Of a stretch of DNA of 64,000 nucleotides, positions 31,500 to 43,903 are shown piece by piece. A program made the position numbers and the translations under genes. Positions within the stretch are counted from its first letter, which is position 1, and every line of letters begins with the position of its first letter. The notes beneath the pieces were generated by a model. The model made no database searches. It was not told the origin of the DNA and saw nothing but the letters and a program-made list of their open reading frames with translations. The DNA comes from Sequoia sempervirens. Taxonomy: Eukaryota; Streptophyta; Pinopsida; Cupressales; Cupressaceae. The stretch is taken from positions 116,576,128 to 116,640,127 of the forward strand of contig VDFB02252616.1 in the NCBI GenBank assembly GCA_007258455.2, in the 5' to 3' direction.

Positions 31500-32600
31500 T
31501 ACCTTATAACTAGTAACATAATGATGAAACTTATTAATAACATTTACAACAGTTAAAAATTATTTTTCTATAACTGCATAATTTACTTCTGCACCAATAA
31601 AGTTTTTAGCGATATAATAGATCAAATAAAAGAGTGTGCCATACTATTAAATCCTAACATAGCCCCCATGGATGTCTCATAAGTATCTATATGAATATTA
31701 AATGGTAAATCCTAGTTTGGTCCTTGAAGTAATGGTGTAGTTATCAACTTCTCCTTTATGGTATCAAAAGAATTTTGACACTCTTTAGTCCAAGAAAAAT
31801 GATTATCTTTTTCTATAAAAGTAGTGGTGAAGCACTTTTACTAAAATATTAAATGAATCTTCTATAATATCTTGTTTTTCCTAAAAAACTTGAACACATT
31901 TTTTACAAGTGGGCATAGGAAGAGCTTGAATAATTTATACCTTTTTGGATCAACCTCTATACCTTTAGCAAAAATGTAATGATCCAACACTATACATTCA
32001 TTCATTACAACGTGACATTTCTTAAAATTGAAAAATAGATTAGTGTCCTCACATTGTTTAACATTTTTTCAATCTTATTCTTAGCTTCATCACATTGATC
32101 ACTATAAAATATAAAGTCATCCATATAAACCTCAACATAATTATGAACTAAATCAATAAAAATACTTAGCTCTTTGAAAATTGATTGGTTCATTACATAA
32201 TCTAAAAGATAAAACATTATAATAAATATTCCACAAAGAAATGTAAACATAGTTTTTTCTTGATCTTCAAGTGCAATCCTAATTTGATTGTATCTATTGA
32301 AACCATCTAGAAAAGAAAACTTTTTTTCCCTACAAGAGTATCAAGAACTTGGTCAATAAAAGGTAATTGAAAATTATCTTTTTTTATTTTATTTGTTAAG
32401 AGCTCTAAACTCAACACAAATATTCCATTTAAATCCTTTATTTCACACAACCACCATTAGTGAAGCTCATTATCTATCTAAAAAGGGATAAATAAATCCT
32501 ACATTGAATAACTTTTGTAATTCTTCTTTAACAATTTCACATAAAATTAGATTCAATCTTCATTGTAGTTTTCTTACTAGATAACTTCTCTCTTCTATAT
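31500..32600 (-). pseudogene. Reverse transcriptase / RNase H of the minus-strand gypsy element
   Basis: The best part is 32250-32005 on the minus strand: SIFIDLVHNYVEVYMDDFIFYSDQCDEAKNKIEKML. The active site YMDD is intact, whereas the plus-strand relative has YVGY. After it come ILDHYI(F)AKGIEVD-like and PMPTCKK-like strings in shifted frames, then RNase H remnants to about 31500. Upstream to 32600 the fingers region is present but badly broken. Confidence 0.75.
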
Positions 32601-33299
32601 AAATATTATGAGTACAAGTGTCAGGATATATACCACACATCTTGATATTTCCATTCAAAAGATACATTGTGGTTTCGTAACATAAATATAAAATATCTTA
32701 TTTATGTTATACTCAACTATAGATTTATATTAAGTTTTCTTCCTAGTAAATTTTGCATTTACTATAATTTAGTTAGTGAGGCTAATTCTACAAATGCTAC
32801 TTGCAAAGTGGATAGAAGTGATGTTTCAACCCTTAATTGTGTATGTGTTGGCATGGATTTTTCATTAAACAAAAATTGATTGTATTAGAAATTATGTGGT
32901 ACTAATTAATGAAGTTTTATAAAATATTATAAAGATCTTGAATCACCAACTAAAAGAAGTTTTCTAAAAGGAAATGGTCATCTATACAAGAATAAAATTA
33001 ATATTTTAAAGACATTATTTGATGAATCTACATTTTGAAGAAATTAGATAGTATGGTCTTTTTTATTGGTTCTTGTAACACAAGACTTCTATCGATTGTC
33101 AAAATGGGAAATGGTTCTTTAATATCACTATCAAGTCATAATGGATTGTCCATTTCCAATCAAGGTTGTGTTTGTGGATATAATGTTGATTATTTCTTTT
33201 GTTCCACATTAGAAATAACCATTGGATGATAATTGATAAATAAATCTACAATAGCCAACCAAGGTCATCCCATGATCAAAGGATATCCTCCCAAATTTA

Positions 33300-33650
33300 C
33301 TTTTGGCTTCAAAACCATAAATTCTATTGGATATTCCCATGGATCAATATAAATAATGATATATTCAATCATACCTTCAAGACTAAATAATGATTATTAA
33401 TTTGAAGAATTATAGGTAGGGGCTTTAGTCCTTGAAGACATAGCATTTCTTTATTTCATTAGTCTTTACATTTATAGTAGCACCCAAATCATTTAGTGAA
33501 TTAGAAATAAAAATTTGGCTAATACACACTTGAATCATTAGACTTCCAAGTTTGAAATACATAGAAACTAAAGTATTTCCTACTATAAGATCCACAATTT
33601 GTCCAATGACTTGGACAACCTTTAGATCTTCTTTCTTATTTTATTATTTT
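33300..33650 (-). pseudogene. Protease region of the minus-strand gypsy element
   Basis: The minus-strand frame VVQVIGQIVDLIVGN, then LGSLMIQVCI, leads to NDLGATINVKTNEIKK. The catalytic D-L-G-A is at 33490-33479. It aligns with the plus-strand copy, where this motif is deleted (15781-15790). Confidence 0.7.
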
Positions 33651-33879
33651 CTAATTCCTAAACTATTTTCGTATAAATAGGAATGTTATTTATTGCCTAG
33701 AAAAGATGAATTTTAATATAGACATTTATTAATTCATTAATAAGATCGAATTCTGAATGAGGAGTTTCTTTTTTTAATTTGGAATTGATCCAAACATGGA
33801 AGTGGTGATAATTGTTTTATTTTTTAATAATACTAGGTTGAGTTTCCTCAAACTCTTCATGTGATTCTACTAGTTTAGT

Positions 33880-35330
33880 GTCTATAGGGGGTCTAGGACC
33901 TTGAATATTTTTTCCTTACCTAAGTTGCAATTCATTGGTATAAAGAGTGTTGGAAAACCAAAAAAATCATTATTATAAACTGGTTGGACCACTTTATTAT
34001 TAGGATTGGTGTAGGTTGTGTGGCCACTATTATTTCCCTTGGTGGTTGTGATGAAGTTGATCATTGATTATTTGATGGAATGGATCTTAAATTTTGTTGT
34101 TGTCATTTTTGATACAAAGTAATAATGGGTTATGTAGGATACAATGGATATTTGGATAAGAGGGAGGTGTTTCCTCCATGATTGATTCCATGATTGAAAG
34201 GAGGGTTTGTGTTGTGATAATTTATTTGGTCATTTTAGATGATATAGTGGTTGTTTTCAGCCTTCGTACCATCTAGGTGGAGAATGATATTAAAAAGGAA
34301 TTGATTAGGTGTTATATGCCCCATGGAACTATAGGGTGGATTAAAATCACTATCCATACTGGGTACCACAACACTACATTGCCATGGTCTTCTTTGAGCC
34401 ATATAATACATAGGATCATCATAATTTATTTCTTCTAATATCTATTAGTAGTGGTCGCAAGGTGGCACTTTAGCTAACATCTTTTCTAGATGAAATATTG
34501 GTTTTATTGAATGAACATTCTTCACTAGGGTGTCTCATGTGATAATTAGGACAAAAAAATAACTATTTTTTTGCAGATTTTTCTTGTTTCTTACATGTAT
34601 AAAAGGTATCAATTTTTTTACCCACGTGGCTTAATAAATCAATTCCTAAATCATAAAGTAATGTGCCTAATTCTCACTTTATGATTCCATAGGTATCACC
34701 TTAATATGTTTGTCTACCAAAATAACTCTATGTAGATTGGTGGGATTTGAATAATTCTTGTAAATATCACAAATATCATTAAATGTCTATCTAGAAATAT
34801 CACCACCACCTATAAGAATTAGAGTATCTATACATTCATCACTAATCCCTCTTAAAAAGAGTGTTTTAATAGTTTCATGTTAGTTAATATGCTTTTTCAT
34901 GATCTCTATTTAGACTAAATAGAAATCATTCTATGTAATATTCTTTGTGACATCTTGAAAATGTTGTCTCTATCTTATTTTTTACAATACTTACTAAGAA
35001 TCACTCTCATATTGTCCCATGTATGTATGGCGTATCATCCAAGCCTCATGAACCATTGTAGAGATACATCCTTGAGTATGGTAAAAATAACTTGAGATTT
35101 TGTGTATCACTTTAGTAATCATAAATGTGATATAACACATCAAACTCAAATAAAAACATATCAAGTTCCTCAATATAAAGCCCTAGAATGTTGGTAAAGA
35201 AAAATGAGGTATATTCTTCATCTAGGTGCTTTCTTTTTAGGTAATTTTATAGGAACTTCAAATGTAATAAGTTCATTATTGGCTAAGAATTGGTTAGCTT
35301 CATTATTATTATGTGTCCATCAACAATGTT
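33880..35330 (-). pseudogene. gag of the minus-strand gypsy element
   Basis: It begins with NNEANQFLANNELITFEVP near 35330-35270 and continues with DMFLFEFDVLYHIYDY-like strings in a shifted frame. It ends with NNKVVQPVYNNDFFGFPT near 33990-33940, the counterpart of NKVAQIVYNNEVIEFST in the plus-strand element. The central Retrotrans_gag region is present but shifted several times. TAG and TGA replace Gln and Arg at several points. Confidence 0.75.
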
Positions 35331-35887
35331 TTCAAATACCTAATGTGTTAAAAAAGAGAGGGTAGCTTATGTTGTGTTTTATTTTTCTAGATTATACCAC
35401 TTGATAATTCTTATGATGCTCTAAGTTAACTTGAAATGTTAAAATTCATGGGCTTAAATGGTTTATTAGTTGCTACATTTGATAATTTAGGTTCTTACAA
35501 ATTACTTTGTAATGGATGAGGAATACTTGGGAGTGATTCTATATAATTAGATTCTGGCTCATACTTGGTTGTTTGTTCTTCTATGGATTCTAATGGTACT
35601 TCAATTAACTCTATAACACACTTTTCTAGGTTTAGCTGATTTATTTTCCATCTATTTGACTATTAGACATGGGTTGGTTACTCATGAAGGGTTTCCTTGC
35701 TTCGATGCATTTGTACCACTCACGACATTTTTTTAATAAATTTACCTTTATCATCTCTAATTTGATTCATGAATCTATATGATTTTAAAATAATGTAAAT
35801 CAAGGGTAATTACCTAAGAAAGATTGATAGTTGCATATAATTTTTCCTTGACGCATTGGTCCTAACTCAACTTGTCTTGAATTCCTT

Positions 35888-35905
35888 TCCCCATTAATGA
35901 TGCCA
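35888..35905 (-). promoter_or_regulatory. Primer binding site of the minus-strand gypsy element, tRNA-Asp type
   Basis: Plus-strand TCCCCATTAATGATGCCA is the reverse of a tRNA-Asp-type site. It matches 12 of 18 positions, and five of the six mismatches are G/A or C/T transitions. The 5' LTR should start within a few bases to the right. Confidence 0.65.
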
Positions 35906-38819
35906 AATTTTTGGGATAAAAATTATGATAACAAATTTAATTTTGTGTTTAAATGATGGTTGGTACTTAAGTCTAAAGATTAGTTTGATTCTAAGTTAGT
36001 TTGGGGTGTAAACATATGAAAGGCATAATGGTTCTATTCTCAAGGGTTGAAGGTAATAAATTTAGTGAAATGAGGTATAATCTACCGTAAAAATAAGTTA
36101 TAAACACTAAAAAATATGTCCTAATAATTGTTCTAAATCTGCTAAAATAATTCTCTAAGAACTATTTTCTAACTATGGGAATTATAATTTATTTCAAACC
36201 AACAATCATAAAAGTATAAACTAACAGAAATTATTTAGTGTTTTTCATATGATAGCTATATTTTTTTATCAAAGCATTTATCTAATTCAAACCAATAAAA
36301 ATATTAAGTTTCTATCATCTTACCATGTTTTGAAATCAATTTACAAACAAGTAAAACTTATAATTCTATTTTCTACATATTATATCTCTCCAACAATCAT
36401 ATAAATAAAACATAAAGAATAATTACTAAAGAAAGTATAGAAAATATCACCAAGCTTCGTGAAAGTGGGCTCTCCTTAGTTCTAGGGTGAAAGAATGGTT
36501 TACTATGAGATTCTTTGAGTCAAAACAATATATTATATTATTTATGAGAATAATGCATGCATAGAATATTTTCATCACCTGTTTTTTTAGCTTATATAGC
36601 TTGCAACTTGCAACTAATTGACTATAAAGAGATATTGATGGTTGTTTTGGCATTTAGCCATATAACATCAAAATAATATGGTGGAGAGCAATAGGAAACC
36701 CTTTTTGGCCTATAGCCATAATATCAAAGAAAAGAATCTAATGGAAAAATAACTTGAACTAGTGACTTTGGCTCATGGTTATTATAGTATAAAAAAACAA
36801 AAAGAAATATTACTAAATAGAATGGAATTTTTCAAATCAACATTTTTCATGATATAGTATATCAAAGCAACTTGCATGGTGAAATCGTTATCTCGGCTAT
36901 AGGAAGTCCAAATTTTTTTGTCATGCACAACCAAATAAATTAATGCTCAAAAACCAATTTTTTAAATTATATTTTATCCTTTAAACATATTAAATAATTT
37001 CATTGTATATATAAACTAATAATAGAAAAATAAGGGATAAGGTGAAAATTTTGCAGGTATATTTATACATAAACAAACTTAAATTTATCAAAATATAAAT
37101 ATATTTTAAACCCATCACTTAGTCCAATGGAAGGAATTGCAACTTGAAGATGTCACATGATAATTTTCTAACATTCTCACAATGCCTTGTCATCTCAAGC
37201 TTTAAAGAAAAAACTTTCAAAGGGGGAGACAATATCATGAACCCTATTATACTATATGTTAGCTAGTATTAAAGTTGGGTGCATATACTTTGTAAGTCAC
37301 CCTTGGTAGTATTAAATAAAAAAGGATGCATATACTTATTAAGTCATCCCACTAGTTAGAATAAATTATTTATCCAACATACATGGGATGGTAGTAGTTG
37401 CCTTTAGAAAAATTCTATATATTTTAATGAATTTCCAAATGGAAGGTATATTGTATCTTTTTTATTTGAGTGTATTCTCTATTCAAAGGTTGCCTCCTTG
37501 AAGTGGTGCTACAGAGATAATAAGATCATTTTTTTCTCTCATTTATGCATACTTCTATGTGTTCAAATTATTTTATCTTGTAGGTTCATTATAAAAATCC
37601 TCTTAATATACCTATGATAGATTTAGTAGAATAAATTAAATAAATTTACATATTAGATCATTCTTATCTTCACATTATGCTTCTATACACAACGAGGGTA
37701 CTTTGTCATATACCTTTGGTAATACATTGTTTGATAGAGCTAAATAATGGTTTACTTCATGACAAGATTTTTGTACATCCTTCCATACTTTGTTGTGTGC
37801 TCTCATATATCACTTTAATTTTGTCCCTAAACCATGTTTTACTCTATTCTTTATTCTTCCTCTTCTAATGGTCCTTATTTAGTGAATTTCATGACTTTCT
37901 CTATGTATCATGATGATATACAGATTTTCAAAAGAGGACCCACTTTGATCCATCCATTCTTTCACATAGAGTAGACAATAATGAATCAAATGAACCTAGA
38001 GGAAGAGGCACACAAGTAATAAGATTAGCTTTGCACCTAAAGAAGTGATTTAGATCCATAGAATTGACCTAAAGAGAACATAATTTTTATGTAGAATTTG
38101 AGGCAAAACATAGACAATGAGATTGGATTTCTAGTCCAAAGACAATCCAGTTCTAGAATTATAATAGAACTATGCATCATTGATCCTAAAGTTAAGTACA
38201 TCTTATCCAACATATTTACTTCCCAAAAATAATATTCAATTCTGAATTACCACAACCACAACTCTAGTAATTAATCAAAGATGATTTATGCAAGTTGTAT
38301 GTATTTCATTTGACTAACTTAGATTACTCTTATAGAAAGATTTGTTTCCTTTAAAATATTTAAATTTGATGATTTAATACAAAATATATCTTTATAATTC
38401 AAGCCTTGTCCAACCACATACATCCAAACACATCTTTAAATCCTCAACAAGAATAGATATAGATATAAACATAGATATCGGTATAGAAAGTTAAAGACAT
38501 TATAATATCTTATTTATTGTAATTATTAGTATCATATATATATGCTCTATTAGAACTTGTGCCACTTGTATTGGATTTTTTTTTTCTTGTAATCTAAAGA
38601 TAATTTTCAAACATATAATTAATATATATATTATGTTAGAACTTTTGTCACTTATATTGAATATATAATAATTTTTTATAGTCTAAAAATAATTAGAAGA
38701 CATTATTTTTTATATAAAAATAAAATAAAATATATAACTTTCAAAATAACAAATAAATAACATACTGACTATTAAAATTTTTTTCCCATTTAAAAAATAT
38801 ATACATATATATTATTTTC
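35906..38819. other. Probable 5' LTR of the minus-strand element and AT-rich DNA
   Basis: The first part must be the LTR of the minus-strand gypsy element, because the primer site abuts it, but its far end could not be fixed. The rest is AT-rich with no gene. CAAAGGGGGAGA at 37218-37229 resembles a plus-strand polypurine tract, and TGTTAGCTAGTATTAAAG at about 37257 could open an LTR. Short direct repeats and (AT)-rich runs occupy 38480-38800. Confidence 0.4.
37218..37229 (+). promoter_or_regulatory. Polypurine-tract-like site
   Basis: CAAAGGGGGAGA in AT-rich surroundings, the form usual before the 3' LTR of plant LTR elements. No RNase H or integrase was recognised upstream, so the assignment is weak. 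Confidence 0.3.
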
Positions 38820-40700
38820 CTCTCTTCTAAGGAACTTTGCCCTAAGGTTTCAAACTTTTTGCCCTGGGTCCATCATAGAGTGAACTATTTAGTGGCCCAT
38901 AATAGAATGAACTATATTTTTATGGCTTTTTGGTATTTGTGCAGTAAGTAATAAAGGCCTTTTGGAGATATTCAACACTGTGATTCAATGTACTCCAAAT
39001 TATAGAACTCAAAAAGTTTCTCTGGAACTTGAAACACTTGGAAAAACTGGGTTGCAGATGTGAGAGTATTTGATGTTTGCACTTGCAGTGTGAAAATGCT
39101 TTGAAATCTGAGTCATCCAAATTTTCCCTTGTAAATAAAATTAAATCTCTTATAACTTAAATTGAAAAGTTTATATAATTGATGTGTTGTTATCCAAACA
39201 GTTATAATTATCTGTTTAGACTTTTCTTTACAAGAATCTAAATGTATTTCAAAATATGCTTAGATATTAATTGTGTACAATTTTTCTCTTTTTCGACTTT
39301 TCTTTAGTTTTCTCTTATTCTGATGATGACTCGCGGAAGGTGATTTGAAACATTGATAAAAACACAAACACAATCAAATCCAGAAATTATTGACAGCAAA
39401 ATAGATTGTAGAAACTTGATATCTTTAATTTTTTATCATCTAACTCGAATCTTATATACAATATTAACATTTTTACTCTAAATACAATTATATAAACCAT
39501 CTTGTAGACCAGAGATATATCTGAGATTTGAAGATAATCAAGCACAGTTTAAACATCAGACTTTTACATACCCAACAACAGAGTAATACAAAGAGCGCAG
39601 ACTTTGGTTCAGAGTTCATTGATACCTAACATGTACTTGGCAAGTACAATTGCATAAATTCGTTCACGAGAAAGAAAGACTGGTCTGTTCATCTGTGGAG
39701 ACTTTGTGTGTACGATACTGCTGTAGGTAGATGAGGATTCTCTTAAAAAGCCAGAACGGGAATCGAGGCACCTATAAGTTATATCAAATCTATAAACTAA
39801 CATTGGTCAAAAGCGAATGATTATACTCATCATATATTTTTCTGCTATGCTGTCGTATTGTCGTTGGAAAGGATGACAGACTTCTTTTTAAAAAGTGAAA
39901 GCATAGATCTGATAGAAATTGATATTTAGGGAAGTTTTTGTTTAAGCCATAGATTGATAGTAGTTATTTTAGGAAATACAAATATAATAGAGGGATACTG
40001 ATTTGGAAAGAGTGTCTCTTTGTCGATGAACTGTCTTGATGTTTGTGTTCAATTTATGCTTTATTAGAAGATAAGTTTGAGGATTTGGGATGAAGTCGAG
40101 GTTCTGGATCTGTTCTCTGGGTTGATACTTGTCCCTACATACAATGATGTTCTGATTTACAACTTTCCCTAATGCATGATAATTTGCTACACTCTTCCTG
40201 AATATATAAGAACTTGGCAAGCTTTAAGAATACCTCAAGGATTATCAGTTAGTCATAGTTCTCTCAAATCAACACCTAGCTATTCAACTATGATAGAGAA
40301 TAGCAGGGAAGTGTTAAAGTATGCAGATTTGTTACTCTGATTATTGCACTGAACAAAATGCGTCACTATTAATTGATTCAATGCTCTAGGATGAGAGAGA
40401 GAATGTGTGTACTTAATGATTAGAATGAATCCATTGAATGTCTTTACATACTAGTATATAGCATAAAATTTTGCAAACATATGTTTAGTTGACTCTGAGT
40501 GAGAGGATGAATGGGGCTAGTTGGTAGAATTTTAATTTAAAGTTTAAAAATTGAAGGGACAAATTTGTGACTATGGGTTGCCCTTATGACTATAGACTTG
40601 TCCTAATGTTCAAATTTTAGTGGGTAATGAGTGGGGTATGTACATAGGTAAGTGTGTTGAGTGGGTAGATAAGTTGAACTTATAAGTGTTTGTGTGTAAA
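38820..40700. other. Less repetitive stretch, no gene identified
   Basis: The composition is more even than in the surroundings. Minus-strand open frames at 39120-38920, 39803-39609 and 40220-39969 (60-83 codons) have mixed, non-repetitive composition but no motif or splice structure I can support. It could be a host-gene relic or old repeat DNA. Confidence 0.35.
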
Positions 40701-43002
40701 TGGATACATAGGTCTATGTGTATATGGATATGGGTGCGTACAGGAGGATAAAATTTAAGGGGAATGATCCCAACTTTTTACAAGATTGTGACATTTGTCA
40801 CTATGCTCATATGTGAAGACATTTCCTCAAAATGGGCACAAAACCATATGGGAAATGGTACATGGGTATGAAAATTTCACCATTTCATTTTTCCCCCACT
40901 TTGAGGTGTAAATCTTAAAATTATCATGCATCTCAAAGTATGTAGTACTCACAAACATGTATGGAAAACAAATATTTATGTCTACACTAGAAGGATACAA
41001 TTGTCATGAGATCCATATATAGTAATGGACCTTAAGAGAATATGATCATGTGTGTTCATGTTTTGTGTGAGTGTGTGTTCTTTGTAAGATGAATCTCTAT
41101 AAGCACATGAAAATATCAGGTTTTCTTGCCCTCCCCTTGCTCCACCCTTAATAATTGATTATATCCATAGGGCACAAGGAATTACTCGAAAAGGAAAATT
41201 AGTACATGAAAAATAAATGTAGGCTAAGGCTATATATAAACATGTCATAATATAATCATGTTACAATCATATGAGCTTGCAAATTAATTGTATAAGTGCA
41301 TAAGGTAGAGATGCATCAATTAAAAATATTACTATCAATATGGGAAATAAAATGGTGACATGGTAAAAATAGCCAAAATTACCACTATAAATGCATAAGT
41401 CACTAGAGTGGCATATGCCCCCAATGCAACATTCAAGAGCATGAGCACACAAATGTGAAGGTAATACAATAAGTCCCTAGTGATGATGGAAATGTAGATA
41501 ATGACATAAAACTAGAGCTATGGAGCAAGCTCCCATGGCAAGGTATGAAGCCAAAATATTGGGGCAAGGGCCCAATAAATAGTAGTAGGTATAATGTATA
41601 AAATATGAGAGCATAATACCCCTAATGTAAAGGTGTAACCATGAGGTTGTGACATATATAAAAAGGGTAAGACATGATTCCCCCCACGTTTAATGATGTG
41701 TCAATGAAATAATAAGGGGAAGGCATGATGCCCCTGATATAAATGCAACAAGTAACTATTAAGAGTACAATGCATCAATTTAGGCTCAATATGTGAAGCT
41801 TTAGGAAAAAAATTGTATCAATATAATACCAAAGTATTAGTTCTATTAAGTAAGATCAAGAGCACGGTGAATCAAAATATAATGCCTTGCAAACATGATA
41901 TAGCAATATAAGATTGATGAATACGATATACTTGAAGCATAATATAGCAATAAAAAATCAATGAGTAATCTTTAAGAAGCATTATATATACAAAAAAATA
42001 TAAGATAAATGGGCCATGAGTATGTGTAACATGTATATCAAGGAAACTAAAGGTTGTAAATGGCATACTCTACAATTCCAACCTTTTTCTAAATTTGTTT
42101 TGATGTCCATTCCTCTAGTTTGTTTTAACACCTCTTTTACTTGTGCTTGGTCCATTTTTTTAGTCACAATCTAGATAATGTGAGCATCCTAAGCCTTATA
42201 AATTCATCCCCAACCATCCCTTCAAGTATAGAAACTATGCTATACAATCTCCCTAGAACCCCCTAATGTTATAGCCCCTAGTGAACCCAAAGTTTCCCTA
42301 ATTATTAGTAGCCTAACCATTACTATATTTTTGGTCACCATTAATTCTTAGTATAATCTTGAATTTATGCAAAAAATTCCTCCATTCACTCATTATTTAA
42401 TCTCCCTCCAAAAAATAAAAAAATTACAAGCTTGCAATACACATGATCTACAAAGAATCCAATATAGAGCAAGTGCATCTTGGCTAATATTGAAGAATAG
42501 AAATTGAGAAGCCTCCCTTAAACATTGATGCATTGAATCCCTATAGTTCTCATTTCTTTTATATTCTTCACAACCATTTTTGTTGTTTCCCCTTCATGAA
42601 TTAATTAGATTGTCCTTGTCTATAGACATCAAAATATGCATAATCACTTTATTACCCTCATAAAAAATTTTGAAACACTTTGTATATCCTTGTATGATTC
42701 TTTTTATTGCTCTATTAACACCATTACCTACACATGACACTCATCATATAATTTTCCCCATGGGGATTTTATTACACTAACACCATTATTTTTCACACCA
42801 CTTGCACATATTCAATAGGTCTAAACACAACCCTTTCCTATGTTAGTGTGTACAATACAATTGGAGCATGCGAGAGAACAAGCTAAACTATATAAACTAT
42901 TCTACTATCAATCTAAAGCAACACACAAATTAAGTATAAAGATTAGTAAACATTGATAAAAATATAACAAATCTTACTAGTACCAACCCTTGTTACGCCA
43001 AT
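40701..43002. other. Non-coding repeat DNA, possibly the interior of a minus-strand LTR element
   Basis: If 43003-43903 is a minus-strand 5' LTR, this would be its internal region. Weak support comes from a minus-strand Cys-containing frame near 42167-41982 (EKGWNCRVCHL). The stretch 41390-41780 has a loose repeat of GCATGATGCCCC-type strings. No pol domain was recognised. Confidence 0.35.
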
Positions 43003-43903
43003 TCTATGAAGGTTTTTCTCATTGTTGGTGGATTTGGAAGTATATGAGTGTTTCCACTAGCATCTTAAGGTTGCATATCTAGGTGAGATGTTGAAAATGG
43101 CTTGGGAAATAATCAAATTTATAGATTATGCTATGAGATTAGATGGATAGGATTGGATCGAATGATCAAGGGATCAAATTGGTTGAGAGCCTTGGAGGGA
43201 TAAGAGGAGGATAGGGGTCCTCCCATGGTTGGTGGATGGAGAAGATTAAAAGATTGAAGGGAAATTTATGGTGGAGAAACCCTTTGAGGGATTATATGGT
43301 GAGATGGAAAAGGGGTACTTGGGAGTACCCTTGAGGTATGAGCAAGTCTTTTGCCTCATGTGACATGGCACCATAGCCATTTAACGTGTTCAAAGGGATC
43401 GTGCCTTGTGTATAGAGGCCATACCTTTGCACACATTTGGGGATTGTGCATTATTTGAGGGGGTTTGACTTGGATTAGGAATGTGTGAGTGAGGGATTAA
43501 TGAGATAATTAGTTTTAGTTTGCTAAGAGAAAGTGGATGGAGAAACAAAACAAAATAAATAGACATATTTATTTATTTATTGGAAAAGGGATGGGTAATC
43601 AAGATAAATAAATATTTAAATCTATTTACCTAAGGTGGACTACAAAAGAAGGTTAATTAAGTGAGTTTGGACTATAAATGATATTGGATGAATAGTTACT
43701 TTATTAATTAAATAATAAAATATTATTTAATTTAAAATAAGGGGGTGATTATTAGATAATTAATTGGATAAATAAGGATTTATTCAATCAATTATGGAGG
43801 AAATGGTTGGGTAAGTAGGCAATTGACGATGTGTCAATTTAAGTGTAAATAGTTAGTATTATAGTTCCAAAAATTAATGAAGAATAGGGGACTTATTGAC
43901 ACA
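43003..43903 (-). repeat. Probable LTR, minus orientation
   Basis: On the minus strand it opens TGTCAATAAGTCCCC at about 43901. It has a TTAATTAAATAA-rich section (43800-43540) and a TATA-like CTATAAATTTG near 43125, and it ends at about 43010, followed by TTGGCGTAACAAGGG, which has the TGG start of a primer site. The same architecture is seen in the LTR at 55488-56496. The tRNA is not identified and no partner LTR was found. Confidence 0.45.

Larger units (their letters stand above)
30130..35905 (-). mobile_element. Athila-like Ty3/gypsy element, minus strand, second member of the 12-24 kb family
   Basis: Read on the minus strand: primer site at 35905-35888, gag 35330-33880, protease about 33650-33300, RT/RNase H 32600-31500, integrase to about 30130. 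Gag and protease match the plus-strand element blockwise, for example FLANNELITFEVP against VLANNNSVTFEFP and LGSLMIQVCI against LGSLMIKVCI. Neither LTR could be matched to a partner by eye; the 3' end may be in the unassigned DNA below 30130 or lost at the gap. Decay is heavy, but the protease and RT catalytic motifs survive. Confidence 0.85.

Noticed and set aside
38820..40700. Host gene exons in the less repetitive stretch
   Set aside because: Short frames without domain, splice sites or start context; kept only as an unassigned region.
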